A stretch of DNA of 22,351 nucleotides, from the NCBI GenBank assembly GCA_902793515.1, contig CADBDO010000017.1, positions 1 through 22,351 on the forward strand, read 5' to 3'. Both the position numbers and the translations under genes were made by a program. The first letter of the stretch is position 1. Each line of letters starts with the position of its first letter. Positions 14,097 through 20,423 of this stretch are shown piece by piece. The stretch is from an uncultured Erysipelotrichaceae bacterium. GTDB taxonomy: Bacteria; Bacillota_I; Bacilli_A; RFN20; CAG-826. The notes beneath the pieces are model-generated. The model saw only the letters and a list, made by a program, of their open reading frames with translations, made no database searches and was not told the origin of the DNA.

Positions 14097-14854
14097 GCAT
14101 CATCATCAAATCCCCTCGTGAGATTGAGCTGATGAGGAAGGCTGGAGCCCTTACGGCAAAAGTCTTCGAGACCGTCGGACCCCTCGTCCAACCTGGCGTC
14201 ACCACCAAGTACCTCGCAAAGATGGCAAAGAAAGTCATCGAGGATGCTGGCGGAATCTGCGTCGAGGAAGGATATGGGGGATTCCCTGGCGAGATCTGCA
14301 CATCAGTCAATAACGTCTTGGTCCATGGCGTCCCTTCCGAAACGAAGGTGCTCAAGGACGGGGATATTGTCTCTCTTGATGTCGTCTCCCTTCTTAACGG
14401 CTATATGGGAGACGCTTGCCGCACTTACCCAGTAGGAATATGCGGCAAAGAGACGCTTCGCCTCATCGAAGTCACTGAGAAGTGCTTCTGGAATGGCGTG
14501 AGCCTCATCAAAGAGGGCGTGCACCTAGGAGATATCCAAGAGGCTATTCAAAAGACCGCTGAGAGTAACGGATACTCAGTCGTCAGAGAGTACACCGGAC
14601 ATGGAATAGGTCACGAAATGCACGAAGACCCTTTCATCCCTAACTATGGTAAGGCCGGAACAGGCCCGATCCTCAAAGAGGGAATGACCCTTGCCATCGA
14701 GCCGATGGTAATGGCTGGAAAACCAGCGATAAGGGTTCTAGGCGATGGTTGGAGCGCTGTCTCAAAAGACGGCAAGCTCAACGCCCATTACGAGAACACC
14801 GTCCTTGTTACCAAGGATGGCTATGAAGTATTAACGCTTCATAGTGAGAATTAG
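14093..14854 (+). CDS. map: methionine aminopeptidase, type I
   Basis: The enzyme removes the initiator methionine from new proteins. The 253-residue product is a single type Ia domain without the zinc-finger extension. The metal ligands are in place: Asp96 (SLDVVS), Asp107 (GYMGDACR), His170 (TGHGIGH), Glu203 (AIEPM) and Glu234 (HYENT). His79 of VNNVLVHG is also present. It overlaps adk by four bases. Its TAG stop (14852-14854) is part of the AGGAGG that starts infA. Residues HEMHEDPFIPNYG follow the catalytic His as usual. Confidence 0.97.
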   Translation: MSIIIKSPREIELMRKAGALTAKVFETVGPLVQPGVTTKYLAKMAKKVIEDAGGICVEEGYGGFPGEICTSVNNVLVHGVPSETKVLKDGDIVSLDVVSLLNGYMGDACRTYPVGICGKETLRLIEVTEKCFWNGVSLIKEGVHLGDIQEAIQKTAESNGYSVVREYTGHGIGHEMHEDPFIPNYGKAGTGPILKEGMTLAIEPMVMAGKPAIRVLGDGWSAVSKDGKLNAHYENTVLVTKDGYEVLTLHSEN

Positions 14855-14867
14855 GAGGTATCTTCAT

Positions 14868-15089
14868 TTGAGTAAAGAAGATTGCATTGAAGTTGAAGCC
14901 ACAGTGTTGGAAAACCTTCCAAACACGACCTTCAGAGTCAAACTCGCCAATGGAGCGGTGGTTCTGGCTAGCGTTTCGGGAAAAATCAGAATGCACTACA
15001 TTCGTATTCTTCCCGGTGATCGAGTCACCGTTCAGTTCTCGCCTTATGATTTAACACGCGGCCGCATCACATTCCGTTATAAGAACTAA
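14868..15089 (+). CDS. infA: translation initiation factor IF-1, TTG start
   Basis: IF-1 occupies the A site of the small subunit during initiation. The OB-fold protein reads SKEDCIEVEATVLENLPN after the start, then FRVKLANGAVVLASVSGKIRM, HYIRILPGDRVTV and the end YDLTRGRITFRYKN. I place the start at TTG 14868: it gives the usual 72-73 residue length and has AGGAGG (14853-14858) nine bases upstream. An in-frame GTG at 14844 would add eight residues that do not resemble IF-1. The rare TTG start suggests dampened expression relative to the neighbours. Confidence 0.95.
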   Translation: MSKEDCIEVEATVLENLPNTTFRVKLANGAVVLASVSGKIRMHYIRILPGDRVTVQFSPYDLTRGRITFRYKN

Positions 15090-15127
15090 CGCAACAGACG
15101 TTAGGCAAAGCATTAGGAGAAAAACTT

Positions 15128-15241
15128 ATGAAAGTCAGACCATCCGTCAAACCGATCTGCGATAAGTGCAAAATCATCCGCCGTCATGGCGTGGTTATGT
15201 GCATCTGCCAAAATCCTAAGCACAAGCAGAGACAAGGTTAA
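15128..15241 (+). CDS. rpmJ: 50S ribosomal protein L36, zinc type
   Basis: This 37-residue protein reads MKVRPSVKPICDKCKIIRR and ends NPKHKQRQG, the standard short L36. The zinc ligands are Cys11, Cys14, Cys27 and His32. An additional cysteine at 25, two residues before the third ligand where most relatives have valine, is unusual. A TTAGGAG site precedes the ATG. It sits between infA and rpsM, the normal place. Confidence 0.97.
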   Translation: MKVRPSVKPICDKCKIIRRHGVVMCICQNPKHKQRQG

Positions 15242-15262
15242 TTTCTAGGAGATTAAAAGAAT

Positions 15263-15637
15263 ATGGCACGTATCGTAGGGGTGGATATCCCATCCGAGAA
15301 ACGCGTTGTCATCGCCCTTACCTACATCTATGGTATCGGTGACACAACCGCAGCAAAAATTTGCAAAGACGCCGGCGTCAGCGAGGACATCAGAGTCAAA
15401 GACTTAACTGATGAGCAGCTCGTCGCCTTAAGAACCGAAGTCGCCAAGCATCACACCGAAGGCGACCTTCGCCGTGAAGTCGCTATGAACATCAAGCGCC
15501 TCACCGAAATCAACTGCTACCGTGGCGTTCGTCACAAGAAAGGTCTTCCAGTCAGAGGTCAGAACACCAAGACCAATGCCCGTACCCGCAAAGGTAAGAG
15601 AAAGACCATCGCCAACAAGAAGCAGGCTACCAAGTAA
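15263..15637 (+). CDS. rpsM: 30S ribosomal protein S13
   Basis: S13 contacts the P-site tRNA and forms bridges to the large subunit. The 124-residue product has normal length, with ARIVGVDIPSEKRVVIALTYIYGIG at the start, REVAMNIKRLTEINCYRG in the middle and the C-terminal GLPVRGQNTKTNARTRKG followed by a basic tail. An AGGAG site precedes the ATG. Confidence 0.98.
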   Translation: MARIVGVDIPSEKRVVIALTYIYGIGDTTAAKICKDAGVSEDIRVKDLTDEQLVALRTEVAKHHTEGDLRREVAMNIKRLTEINCYRGVRHKKGLPVRGQNTKTNARTRKGKRKTIANKKQATK

Positions 15638-15655
15638 TGAAAGGAGGACACGTAA

Positions 15656-16063
15656 ATGGCTGAAATCAAAAAGAAGTCCAAAAAGACTAACGCTCGCAAG
15701 AAGAAAGTTAAGCGTACATTCACCAAAGGTGTCGTCCACATTCACGCCACCTTCAACAACACCATCGTCACCGTTACCGACGATCAGGGTAACGTCATCG
15801 CCTGGTCCAGCTCCGGTGCTCTTGGATACAAGGGTGCCAAGAAGGCCACCCCATTCGCCTCTCAGCTCGCTTCCGAAGCCGCTGGCAAGAGCGCCTATGA
15901 TCAGGGCCTCCGTCAGGTCGATGTCGATGTCAAGGGCCCAGGCCCAGGCCGTGAGAGCGCCGTCCGCGCTTTAGCGAACGTTGGCCTCCAGGTCTTATCC
16001 ATCGTCGACACTACTCCAATCCCTCACAATGGTTGCCGTCCTCCAAAGAGGCCGCGTGGCTAA
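15656..16063 (+). CDS. rpsK: 30S ribosomal protein S11
   Basis: S11 lies on the platform near the E site and the 3' end of 16S rRNA. The 135-residue product is slightly longer than the usual 127-129, through a basic N-terminus (KKKSKKTNARKKKVKR). The core VHIHATFNNTIVTVTDDQGNV and the end IPHNGCRPPKRPRG are standard. The ribosome binding site is AAAGGAGG. No rpsD follows, as in Bacillus. Confidence 0.98.
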   Translation: MAEIKKKSKKTNARKKKVKRTFTKGVVHIHATFNNTIVTVTDDQGNVIAWSSSGALGYKGAKKATPFASQLASEAAGKSAYDQGLRQVDVDVKGPGPGRESAVRALANVGLQVLSIVDTTPIPHNGCRPPKRPRG

Positions 16064-16111
16064 TCCCTTACAAAACTAGTAAGGAAAGACTAATAGGAGG
16101 AAATTACATTA
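16064..16111 (+). promoter_or_regulatory. short hairpin in the rpsK-rpoA gap
   Basis: CCTTAC 16066-16071 pairs with GTAAGG 16079-16084 around a 7-base loop, in a 48-base AT-rich gap before the rpoA AGGAGG (16095-16100). There is no T-run, so it is not a terminator. It could be a processing or translational control element. The structure is short and the role is unknown. Confidence 0.35.
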
Positions 16112-17119
16112 ATGGCTAACCAAACTAATGACGTCAAAGCGGAAGAAATTCGTCTTCCTAACCCTTTCCAACCATTCGATTTAAAGATCGATGTCAACGA
16201 TGAGAGTGAGCACTACGCCCGTTTCGTGATCGAACCTCTCGAAAGAGGATTCGGCCTCACCATCGGCAACTCCCTTCGCCGCGTCTTGCTTAGCGCCCTT
16301 CCAGGAGCCAGTGTCTTCGCGGTTCAGATCGAAGGCGTCCGTCATGAATTCACCGCCATCCCAGGCGTTGAAGAAGATGTGACCGCCATCATCCTCAACC
16401 TCAAGGACCTCGTCCTCAAGGTCGACAGCACCAATAACGAAGTCAAGACCCTTACCGTTGATTTCAAAGGCCCAGGCGTTCTCAAAGCCGGCGACCTTAA
16501 GCTCCCAAGCATGGTGAGCGTCATCAACAAAGATCTTGAAATTGCCCACCTCAATAGCGAAGGCCACCTCGAGATGTCCATCTTCGTCGGTCAGGGCCGT
16601 GGCTATATCACTAGCGAAGGCAACAAGATCGAGCGCAAGATCGACACCATCGGCGTCATCCCAACCGACAGCAACTATTCGCCTGTCATCAAAGTCGCCT
16701 TCAACGTCGAGCCAACCCGTGTTGAGCACGATTCCAAGTTCGACAAATTGACCCTTGAGGTCACCACCAACGGCTCCATCAAACCTCACGAGGCCGTTGC
16801 TATGGCCGCCCAGCTTCTTGCGGCCCACTTCGAGAAGTTCACCCATCTTGATGACGCGGTTAAGAACTACCGCCTTGTCAAAGAAGAGGTCAAACCGGAG
16901 GAAAACAAATATCAGGGCATGATGATCGAAGAACTCGATCTCAGTGTCAGAAGCAACAACTGCCTTAAGAGAGCGGGCATCAGCACCGTCATGGAACTCA
17001 CTCAGAAGAGCGAGGATGAGATGATGAAAGTCCGTAACCTTGGCAAGAAGTCGCTCAAAGAAGTCAAAGAGAAGCTCGCCACTTATGGGCTTCACTTCCG
17101 TGATTACGTAGGAGAATAA
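16112..17119 (+). CDS. rpoA: DNA-directed RNA polymerase subunit alpha
   Basis: Alpha dimerises to start RNA polymerase assembly and its C-terminal domain binds UP elements and activators. The 335-residue product has the N-terminal domain with FVIEPLERGFGLTIGNSLRRVLLSALPG (about residues 40-67) and FNVEPTRV. A linker with VKEEVKPEENK follows, then the C-terminal domain ELDLSVRSNNCLKRAGI (Arg280 corresponds to E. coli Arg265). It is about 20 residues longer than Bacillus alpha, mainly at the N-terminus. The ribosome binding site AGGAGG is 11 bases from the ATG. rplQ follows after two bases. Confidence 0.98.
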   Translation: MANQTNDVKAEEIRLPNPFQPFDLKIDVNDESEHYARFVIEPLERGFGLTIGNSLRRVLLSALPGASVFAVQIEGVRHEFTAIPGVEEDVTAIILNLKDLVLKVDSTNNEVKTLTVDFKGPGVLKAGDLKLPSMVSVINKDLEIAHLNSEGHLEMSIFVGQGRGYITSEGNKIERKIDTIGVIPTDSNYSPVIKVAFNVEPTRVEHDSKFDKLTLEVTTNGSIKPHEAVAMAAQLLAAHFEKFTHLDDAVKNYRLVKEEVKPEENKYQGMMIEELDLSVRSNNCLKRAGISTVMELTQKSEDEMMKVRNLGKKSLKEVKEKLATYGLHFRDYVGE

Positions 17120-17121
17120 CA

Positions 17122-17523
17122 ATGCCAGCACAAGGTAGAAAGAACGTCCACGGCAAAGCCGGTGTTCGCTTCAGAGCCGGTTATACCGCCTCTAAAAACA
17201 AATCAATGCTTCGCAACGTCGTGAGCGAGCTCATCGTTCATGGCCAGGTCAAGGTCACCAGCGGAGTCACCAAAGATCTTGTCTCTCTCGCCGAGAAGAT
17301 GGTCACATTCGCCAAGCAAGGAGATCTTGCTGGCCGTCGTGAAGCCATGAAGGTTATCCGCCATGGCATCGTCGATGCCAATGGTGTCGAAGCCATCGAC
17401 AAGCTCTTCAAAGAGATCGGACCAAAGTTCAAAGACAGAGATGGTGGCTACACCCGTGTCTACAAACTTGGCGCCCGTCGTGGCGACAACGCCGAAGTCG
17501 AACTCGTTCAGTGGGTTGACTAA
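17122..17523 (+). CDS. rplQ: 50S ribosomal protein L17
   Basis: L17 lies near the tunnel exit of the large subunit. The 133-residue product has the N-terminal HGKAGVRFRAGYTASKNKSMLRN, the middle ELIVHGQVKVT and the end YTRVYKLGARRGDNAEVELVQWVD. It is slightly longer than the 120-residue Bacillus protein. It is the last gene of the supercluster. Its final 43 bases together with the terminator are repeated at 19666-19758, after the inserted gene pair. Confidence 0.97.
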   Translation: MPAQGRKNVHGKAGVRFRAGYTASKNKSMLRNVVSELIVHGQVKVTSGVTKDLVSLAEKMVTFAKQGDLAGRREAMKVIRHGIVDANGVEAIDKLFKEIGPKFKDRDGGYTRVYKLGARRGDNAEVELVQWVD

Positions 17524-17572
17524 GCGACAAGCTACATCTAAGCCTCTCTATTTATAGAGGGGCTTTTTGTTT
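17481..17572 (+). repeat. direct repeat copy 1: rplQ 3' end plus terminator
   Basis: This 92-base segment covers the last 14 codons of rplQ (from GDNAEVELV), the stop, the spacer and the terminator. It matches 19666-19758 with three substitutions (17485, 17508, 17509) and one T-run indel. Weaker similarity extends upstream to about 17455. Past GTTT the two copies diverge. Confidence 0.95.
17541..17568 (+). terminator. terminator of the ribosomal supercluster
   Basis: A 10-bp stem with one G-T wobble (17541-17550 with 17555-17564, AGCCTCTCTA/TAGAGGGGCT), loop TTTA, runs into a T tract ending at 17568. It starts 17 bases after the rplQ stop. Confidence 0.92.
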
Positions 17573-17590
17573 CTGACGATAAAACCCTGC

Positions 17591-17620
17591 TTGCTTTATG
17601 GACATCGAAAAATTGATAAT
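17591..17620 (+). promoter_or_regulatory. candidate promoter of the inserted gene pair
   Basis: TTGCTT (17591-17596) and GATAAT (17615-17620) with an 18-base spacer lie between the terminator and the first cassette gene. The position is right for an independent transcript. The match is moderate. Confidence 0.45.
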
Positions 17621-17650
17621 AAAAACGAATTAAAAAAGGAGAATGAACAA

Positions 17651-18838
17651 ATGCTGTTGAGCCTCTTCCTTGTCACTCAAGCCTCTATCCTTTCGTTTTC
17701 GTCTCGCGGATTGGCCCTCTTCTATGAGGGTGGGCTCTCTGACAGGACAATGCAGATTATCCAGAATGAAGTGTCCGTTGTAACGGGAAACCAAGATCAA
17801 AACAGATCAGAGTCGGAGCCGTTTCGACTCAAATACAGCAAGTTTCGGAATTCGGCTGGTGGATGGACCCGTTGCTCTTACACCCGCTACTGGGAAGAGA
17901 AATGGAGTTCCTACAATTGCTATTCCTACGCCATGCAGAGATATGACATCGTGCCGGAATACTATCCTTTCTCCTATGATCTCGGCAATTATCACCAAAG
18001 GTGGTATCAGCCTGGTCAGATTTCGTCTGTGTACGATGACGAAGCTTTGTTGACGGCTCAAGGATGGGCTGAGTCCGTTGTGAGTGATTTCGAGATATTG
18101 GGATACACGAACGTCTCGGCTTTCCATTTCACCGGCGTTTTGCCTACTCTTGGGACAAACGAAGAACTCATTGCCGTCAGGGTGCCAGAGCCAGTTCCCT
18201 ACGACTACCATTTCATGAGATACAACAAAGCCGATGGGCATTGGTATCACAAAGTAGGGCGGGGAGATGTTTTGCAATACAGATTCGCTCTTTCTGAGCA
18301 ACGGGTTTGGTCCGGCGAATTGCCATCTTCTAATCCGGAAAGTAACACTTATCCACAATATTCAAGCGAAATCTGGCTCATAAAATACACAAGGCCCACG
18401 CTGACTGTCTCATCCGATTGCGATCTCTATGAGCCGTTCTACATCGACAACATCGGCGACAAGGTCGTGGCGCTCGACGTAGAGGAGGCGGGCCACCTCG
18501 AGCTCAGCTTCTGGAACGTGAACGGCTTCTCGGCCATCCTTTACACCGACGATTGGGACGCCCTCGGCGTCGCGACATACAACCCCATTGAGGTAGACGT
18601 CGCCACCGGCCGTTATTACATGGTCATGAAGAACTGGCGCTACTCCAATTACGTGTACGTCAGCGCCTCGCTCTCTCCTATTGCTAGAGGGGCGCGTTCC
18701 GACGGGGACTGTCGTTCGTTCGTAGTTTCGGAAAACGAGCGGCTAATCATCGGTAATGTCGCCGGCGGGTCGCTGGTGGAGCTGGGGGTTGAGCCGATCG
18801 CCTTTCTGAATGATGAAATCCGAGGTGATGAACGATGA
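17651..18838 (+). CDS. predicted secreted Cys/His protein of unknown function with C-terminal beta domain
   Basis: I start at ATG 17651 (395 residues): it has AAGGAG nine bases upstream and opens with a hydrophobic signal-like stretch (residues 1-16). The open frame upstream to 17567 lies in the terminator region. Residues 80-205 carry NCYSYAMQR (Cys90), WYQPGQ (118-123) and DYHFMRYNKADGHWYHKVG (His187, His200). This resembles the NCYNYA ... FAQPG ... DYHWYRQ ... WSHKPG pattern I know from uncharacterised bacterial proteins. Cys90 and His187 could form a papain-like catalytic pair, which is inference. Residues about 255-340 look like a PPC-type beta domain (FYIDNIGDKVVALDVEEAGHLE to GRYYMVMKNW). 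It overlaps the next gene by ATGA. Confidence 0.6.
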   Translation: MLLSLFLVTQASILSFSSRGLALFYEGGLSDRTMQIIQNEVSVVTGNQDQNRSESEPFRLKYSKFRNSAGGWTRCSYTRYWEEKWSSYNCYSYAMQRYDIVPEYYPFSYDLGNYHQRWYQPGQISSVYDDEALLTAQGWAESVVSDFEILGYTNVSAFHFTGVLPTLGTNEELIAVRVPEPVPYDYHFMRYNKADGHWYHKVGRGDVLQYRFALSEQRVWSGELPSSNPESNTYPQYSSEIWLIKYTRPTLTVSSDCDLYEPFYIDNIGDKVVALDVEEAGHLELSFWNVNGFSAILYTDDWDALGVATYNPIEVDVATGRYYMVMKNWRYSNYVYVSASLSPIARGARSDGDCRSFVVSENERLIIGNVAGGSLVELGVEPIAFLNDEIRGDER

Positions 18839-19626
18839 AGAAGAATAGGTTGTCTTTGCTGATATTGCCGTTGCTTTTAGCCTCATGCGTCGCCGGTCCA
18901 GGCATAGAGGAATCGGCTTCTTTATCCGTGGGTTCGTCAGGGACGGTTGCCAGCAGCTCTTTCAACTTCGGCTCCGACCCTACCTCAGCGTACCAACGCG
19001 GAAACGCCGAATTTGTCACCACCTCTTTCCCCGATGCCACTTTCAGGGTTCCCGAATTATTACCAAACAACAACAAATGGCTTTTGGGTCCTTACATAGA
19101 TGTTCACTTCGGCGACAGCTGGGTGGATGTCGAGGTCGTTGGTCAAGAGGACATCACCGCCGGTGTCAAAGGGATCAATTCTTTCGCCGTTGCGCCTGCT
19201 TATGATGATCCTGACTGTGCTATTCTTCTCGATGGAAGGAAGTTCCCTGGGTTGGGTGGCAAATCGAGGATATGCGCCTACATTCCCGAAAACGCATGCA
19301 GGAATCCAGGCGAAGCCTTCATCCGTTTCATCTCCCATCCTAAGGACGATCTTGAGGCGATCAACGGATACGCTTTGGCAGTTGTTTATCCGGTAGGCGT
19401 TTCGGTCGACGCCGCCAGCGAGGAAGCGAGCCTCGCCCACAAAACGGATGAAAGAATCGCCTCTGGGCCTGTTTGGCTCGACTGGAAAGCCGAAGCAGTC
19501 GGCGATGGAATCTCCTTCCCAAAGGTCAACGGGGAATACCAGAGCATCGACGTAAACAGGGTCAACGCCGCGCTCGACATCATGTGCGAGAACGCGAAGG
19601 GGCATTATTTCAGCAAAGTTTCCTGA
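18835..19626 (+). CDS. predicted lipoprotein of unknown function
   Basis: The 263-residue product begins with a lipoprotein signal: basic MKKNR, a hydrophobic stretch and the lipobox LASC with Cys18. The protein would be tethered to the outer face of the membrane. A serine-rich linker (about 26-47) precedes the rest. It contains segments such as KWLLGPYIDVHFGDSWVDVEV and SGPVWLDWKAEAVGDG, which I do not recognise. It overlaps the preceding gene by four bases (ATGA), so the two are made together and a shared surface role is likely. The only other cysteines are at about 127, 147, 154 and 252. No catalytic motif is evident. Confidence 0.65.
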   Translation: MKKNRLSLLILPLLLASCVAGPGIEESASLSVGSSGTVASSSFNFGSDPTSAYQRGNAEFVTTSFPDATFRVPELLPNNNKWLLGPYIDVHFGDSWVDVEVVGQEDITAGVKGINSFAVAPAYDDPDCAILLDGRKFPGLGGKSRICAYIPENACRNPGEAFIRFISHPKDDLEAINGYALAVVYPVGVSVDAASEEASLAHKTDERIASGPVWLDWKAEAVGDGISFPKVNGEYQSIDVNRVNAALDIMCENAKGHYFSKVS

Positions 19627-19665
19627 CGATTCCGAAAACCATGGCGTCCACGATGTTGGCGCAAG

Positions 19666-19758
19666 TGGCAACAACGCCGAAGTCGAACTCGTAGAGTGGG
19701 TTGACTAAGCGACAAGCTACATCTAAGCCTCTCTATTTATAGAGGGGCTTTTTTGTTT
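19666..19758 (+). repeat. direct repeat copy 2: rplQ 3' remnant plus terminator
   Basis: This is the second copy of the rplQ end. In the frame of L17 it reads NNAEVELVEWVD and the same TAA, with Gln changed to Glu. Upstream, a degenerate one-codon-shorter match (VGAS for LGARR) fades out near 19640. It has no start or ribosome binding site, so it is a gene fragment. Confidence 0.93.
19727..19754 (+). terminator. duplicated terminator after the lipoprotein gene
   Basis: The hairpin (AGCCTCTCTA/TAGAGGGGCT, loop TTTA) is identical to that after rplQ, with six instead of five T in the tract. It ends the two-gene cassette transcript. Confidence 0.9.
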
Positions 19759-19763
19759 ATAAT
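19758..19763 (+). promoter_or_regulatory. perfect -10 box just before the HAD gene
   Basis: TATAAT lies nine bases before ATG 19773 and directly abuts the terminator T tract. No TTGACA-like box is found 16-18 bases upstream, where the hairpin sits. Transcription from here would start about at the ATG, giving a nearly leaderless mRNA, consistent with the absence of a ribosome binding site. Confidence 0.45.
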
Positions 19764-19772
19764 ATTGCCCGT

Positions 19773-20423
19773 ATGTATAAGAATTTCATTTTCGATCTCG
19801 ATGGCACCCTCCTCGAGACCTTGCCAGATATCGTCACGGCGATTAACGCCGCTCTCAAAGAATGTGGGTTCGATTATGTCTATGACATCGAATCAGGGAA
19901 GAAGCTCATTGGCGATGGTGTCGCTAACTTAATGCACCGCGCCTTGAAGGATAAAGACACACCTGAGAACTTTGAAGCGATTAAAGGGGTCTTCATGCCT
20001 CTTTATCAGGAATACCAGACAAAGACCACCAAAGCCATGAAAGGATGCAAGGAGACCCTTTCTAGCCTCAAAGAAAGGGGTTCTAGGCTCTTTGTCTGCA
20101 CGAACAAACCAAACCACCTCGCTTTAGAGGTCCTTGATAACATCTTTGGCCCTAACACCTTCGACTTCATCAAAGGACTAAAAGAAGGGGAAGCGCCTAA
20201 ACCAGACAAGCATAATGTCGACGTCATTATGGAAGGATATCACCTCGATCCAAAAGAGACTTTATTTGTCGGTGATTCCATGACGGATTATAGAACAGCG
20301 CAGAATGGCGGACTTGCTTTCTGCCTTTGCGTTTACGGATATGGAAATTACACAAGCGAATTCATCGAGAAGTGTGACTATAATATCAAAGAGCCTAAAG
20401 AACTCCTTAATCTAGCCAAATGA
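19773..20423 (+). CDS. HAD-family phosphatase, phosphoglycolate phosphatase-like
   Basis: The 216-residue protein has all four HAD motifs. Motif I is FDLDGTLLET (nucleophile Asp8, acid Asp10), motif II is VCTNKP (Thr110), the motif III lysine is in KPDK (Lys143), and motif IV is VGDSMTDYRTAQNGG (Asp168, Asp172). The helical cap between motifs I and II places it with the Gph/PpaX-type phosphatases acting on small phosphorylated metabolites. The exact substrate cannot be read from sequence. No ribosome binding site precedes the ATG. The stop overlaps the next gene by ATGA. Confidence 0.88.
   Translation: MYKNFIFDLDGTLLETLPDIVTAINAALKECGFDYVYDIESGKKLIGDGVANLMHRALKDKDTPENFEAIKGVFMPLYQEYQTKTTKAMKGCKETLSSLKERGSRLFVCTNKPNHLALEVLDNIFGPNTFDFIKGLKEGEAPKPDKHNVDVIMEGYHLDPKETLFVGDSMTDYRTAQNGGLAFCLCVYGYGNYTSEFIEKCDYNIKEPKELLNLAK

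Larger units (their letters stand above)
17573..19665 (+). other. two-gene cassette between duplicated rplQ ends (putative inserted element)
   Basis: The segment between the two repeat copies holds only two genes, encoding a secreted protein and a lipoprotein. No integrase, transposase or terminal inverted repeat is visible. The octamer CTGACGAT is present at both ends (17573-17580 right after copy 1, and 19623-19630 just before copy 2). Codon use differs from the ribosomal genes, for instance in frequent CCG, CCC and CCT. The most economical reading is insertion or exchange that duplicated the rplQ end. Whether this was site-specific integration or homologous recombination cannot be told from one sequence. 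Confidence 0.55.

Noticed and set aside
13430..14100. TGA read as tryptophan (mycoplasma-like code)
   Set aside because: adk, the phosphatase and both cassette genes end naturally at TGA, tryptophan is encoded by TGG throughout, and no gene contains an in-frame TGA at a conserved tryptophan.
16181..17131. A 316-codon open frame on the minus strand across rpoA
   Set aside because: It is an exact shadow of a clear rpoA gene. Avoidance of TTA, CTA and TCA codons on the coding strand leaves the opposite strand free of stops.
17573..19665. Insertion sequence or phage element
   Set aside because: No transposase, integrase, phage gene or terminal inverted repeat is seen. The segment is better described as a cassette of unknown transfer mode.
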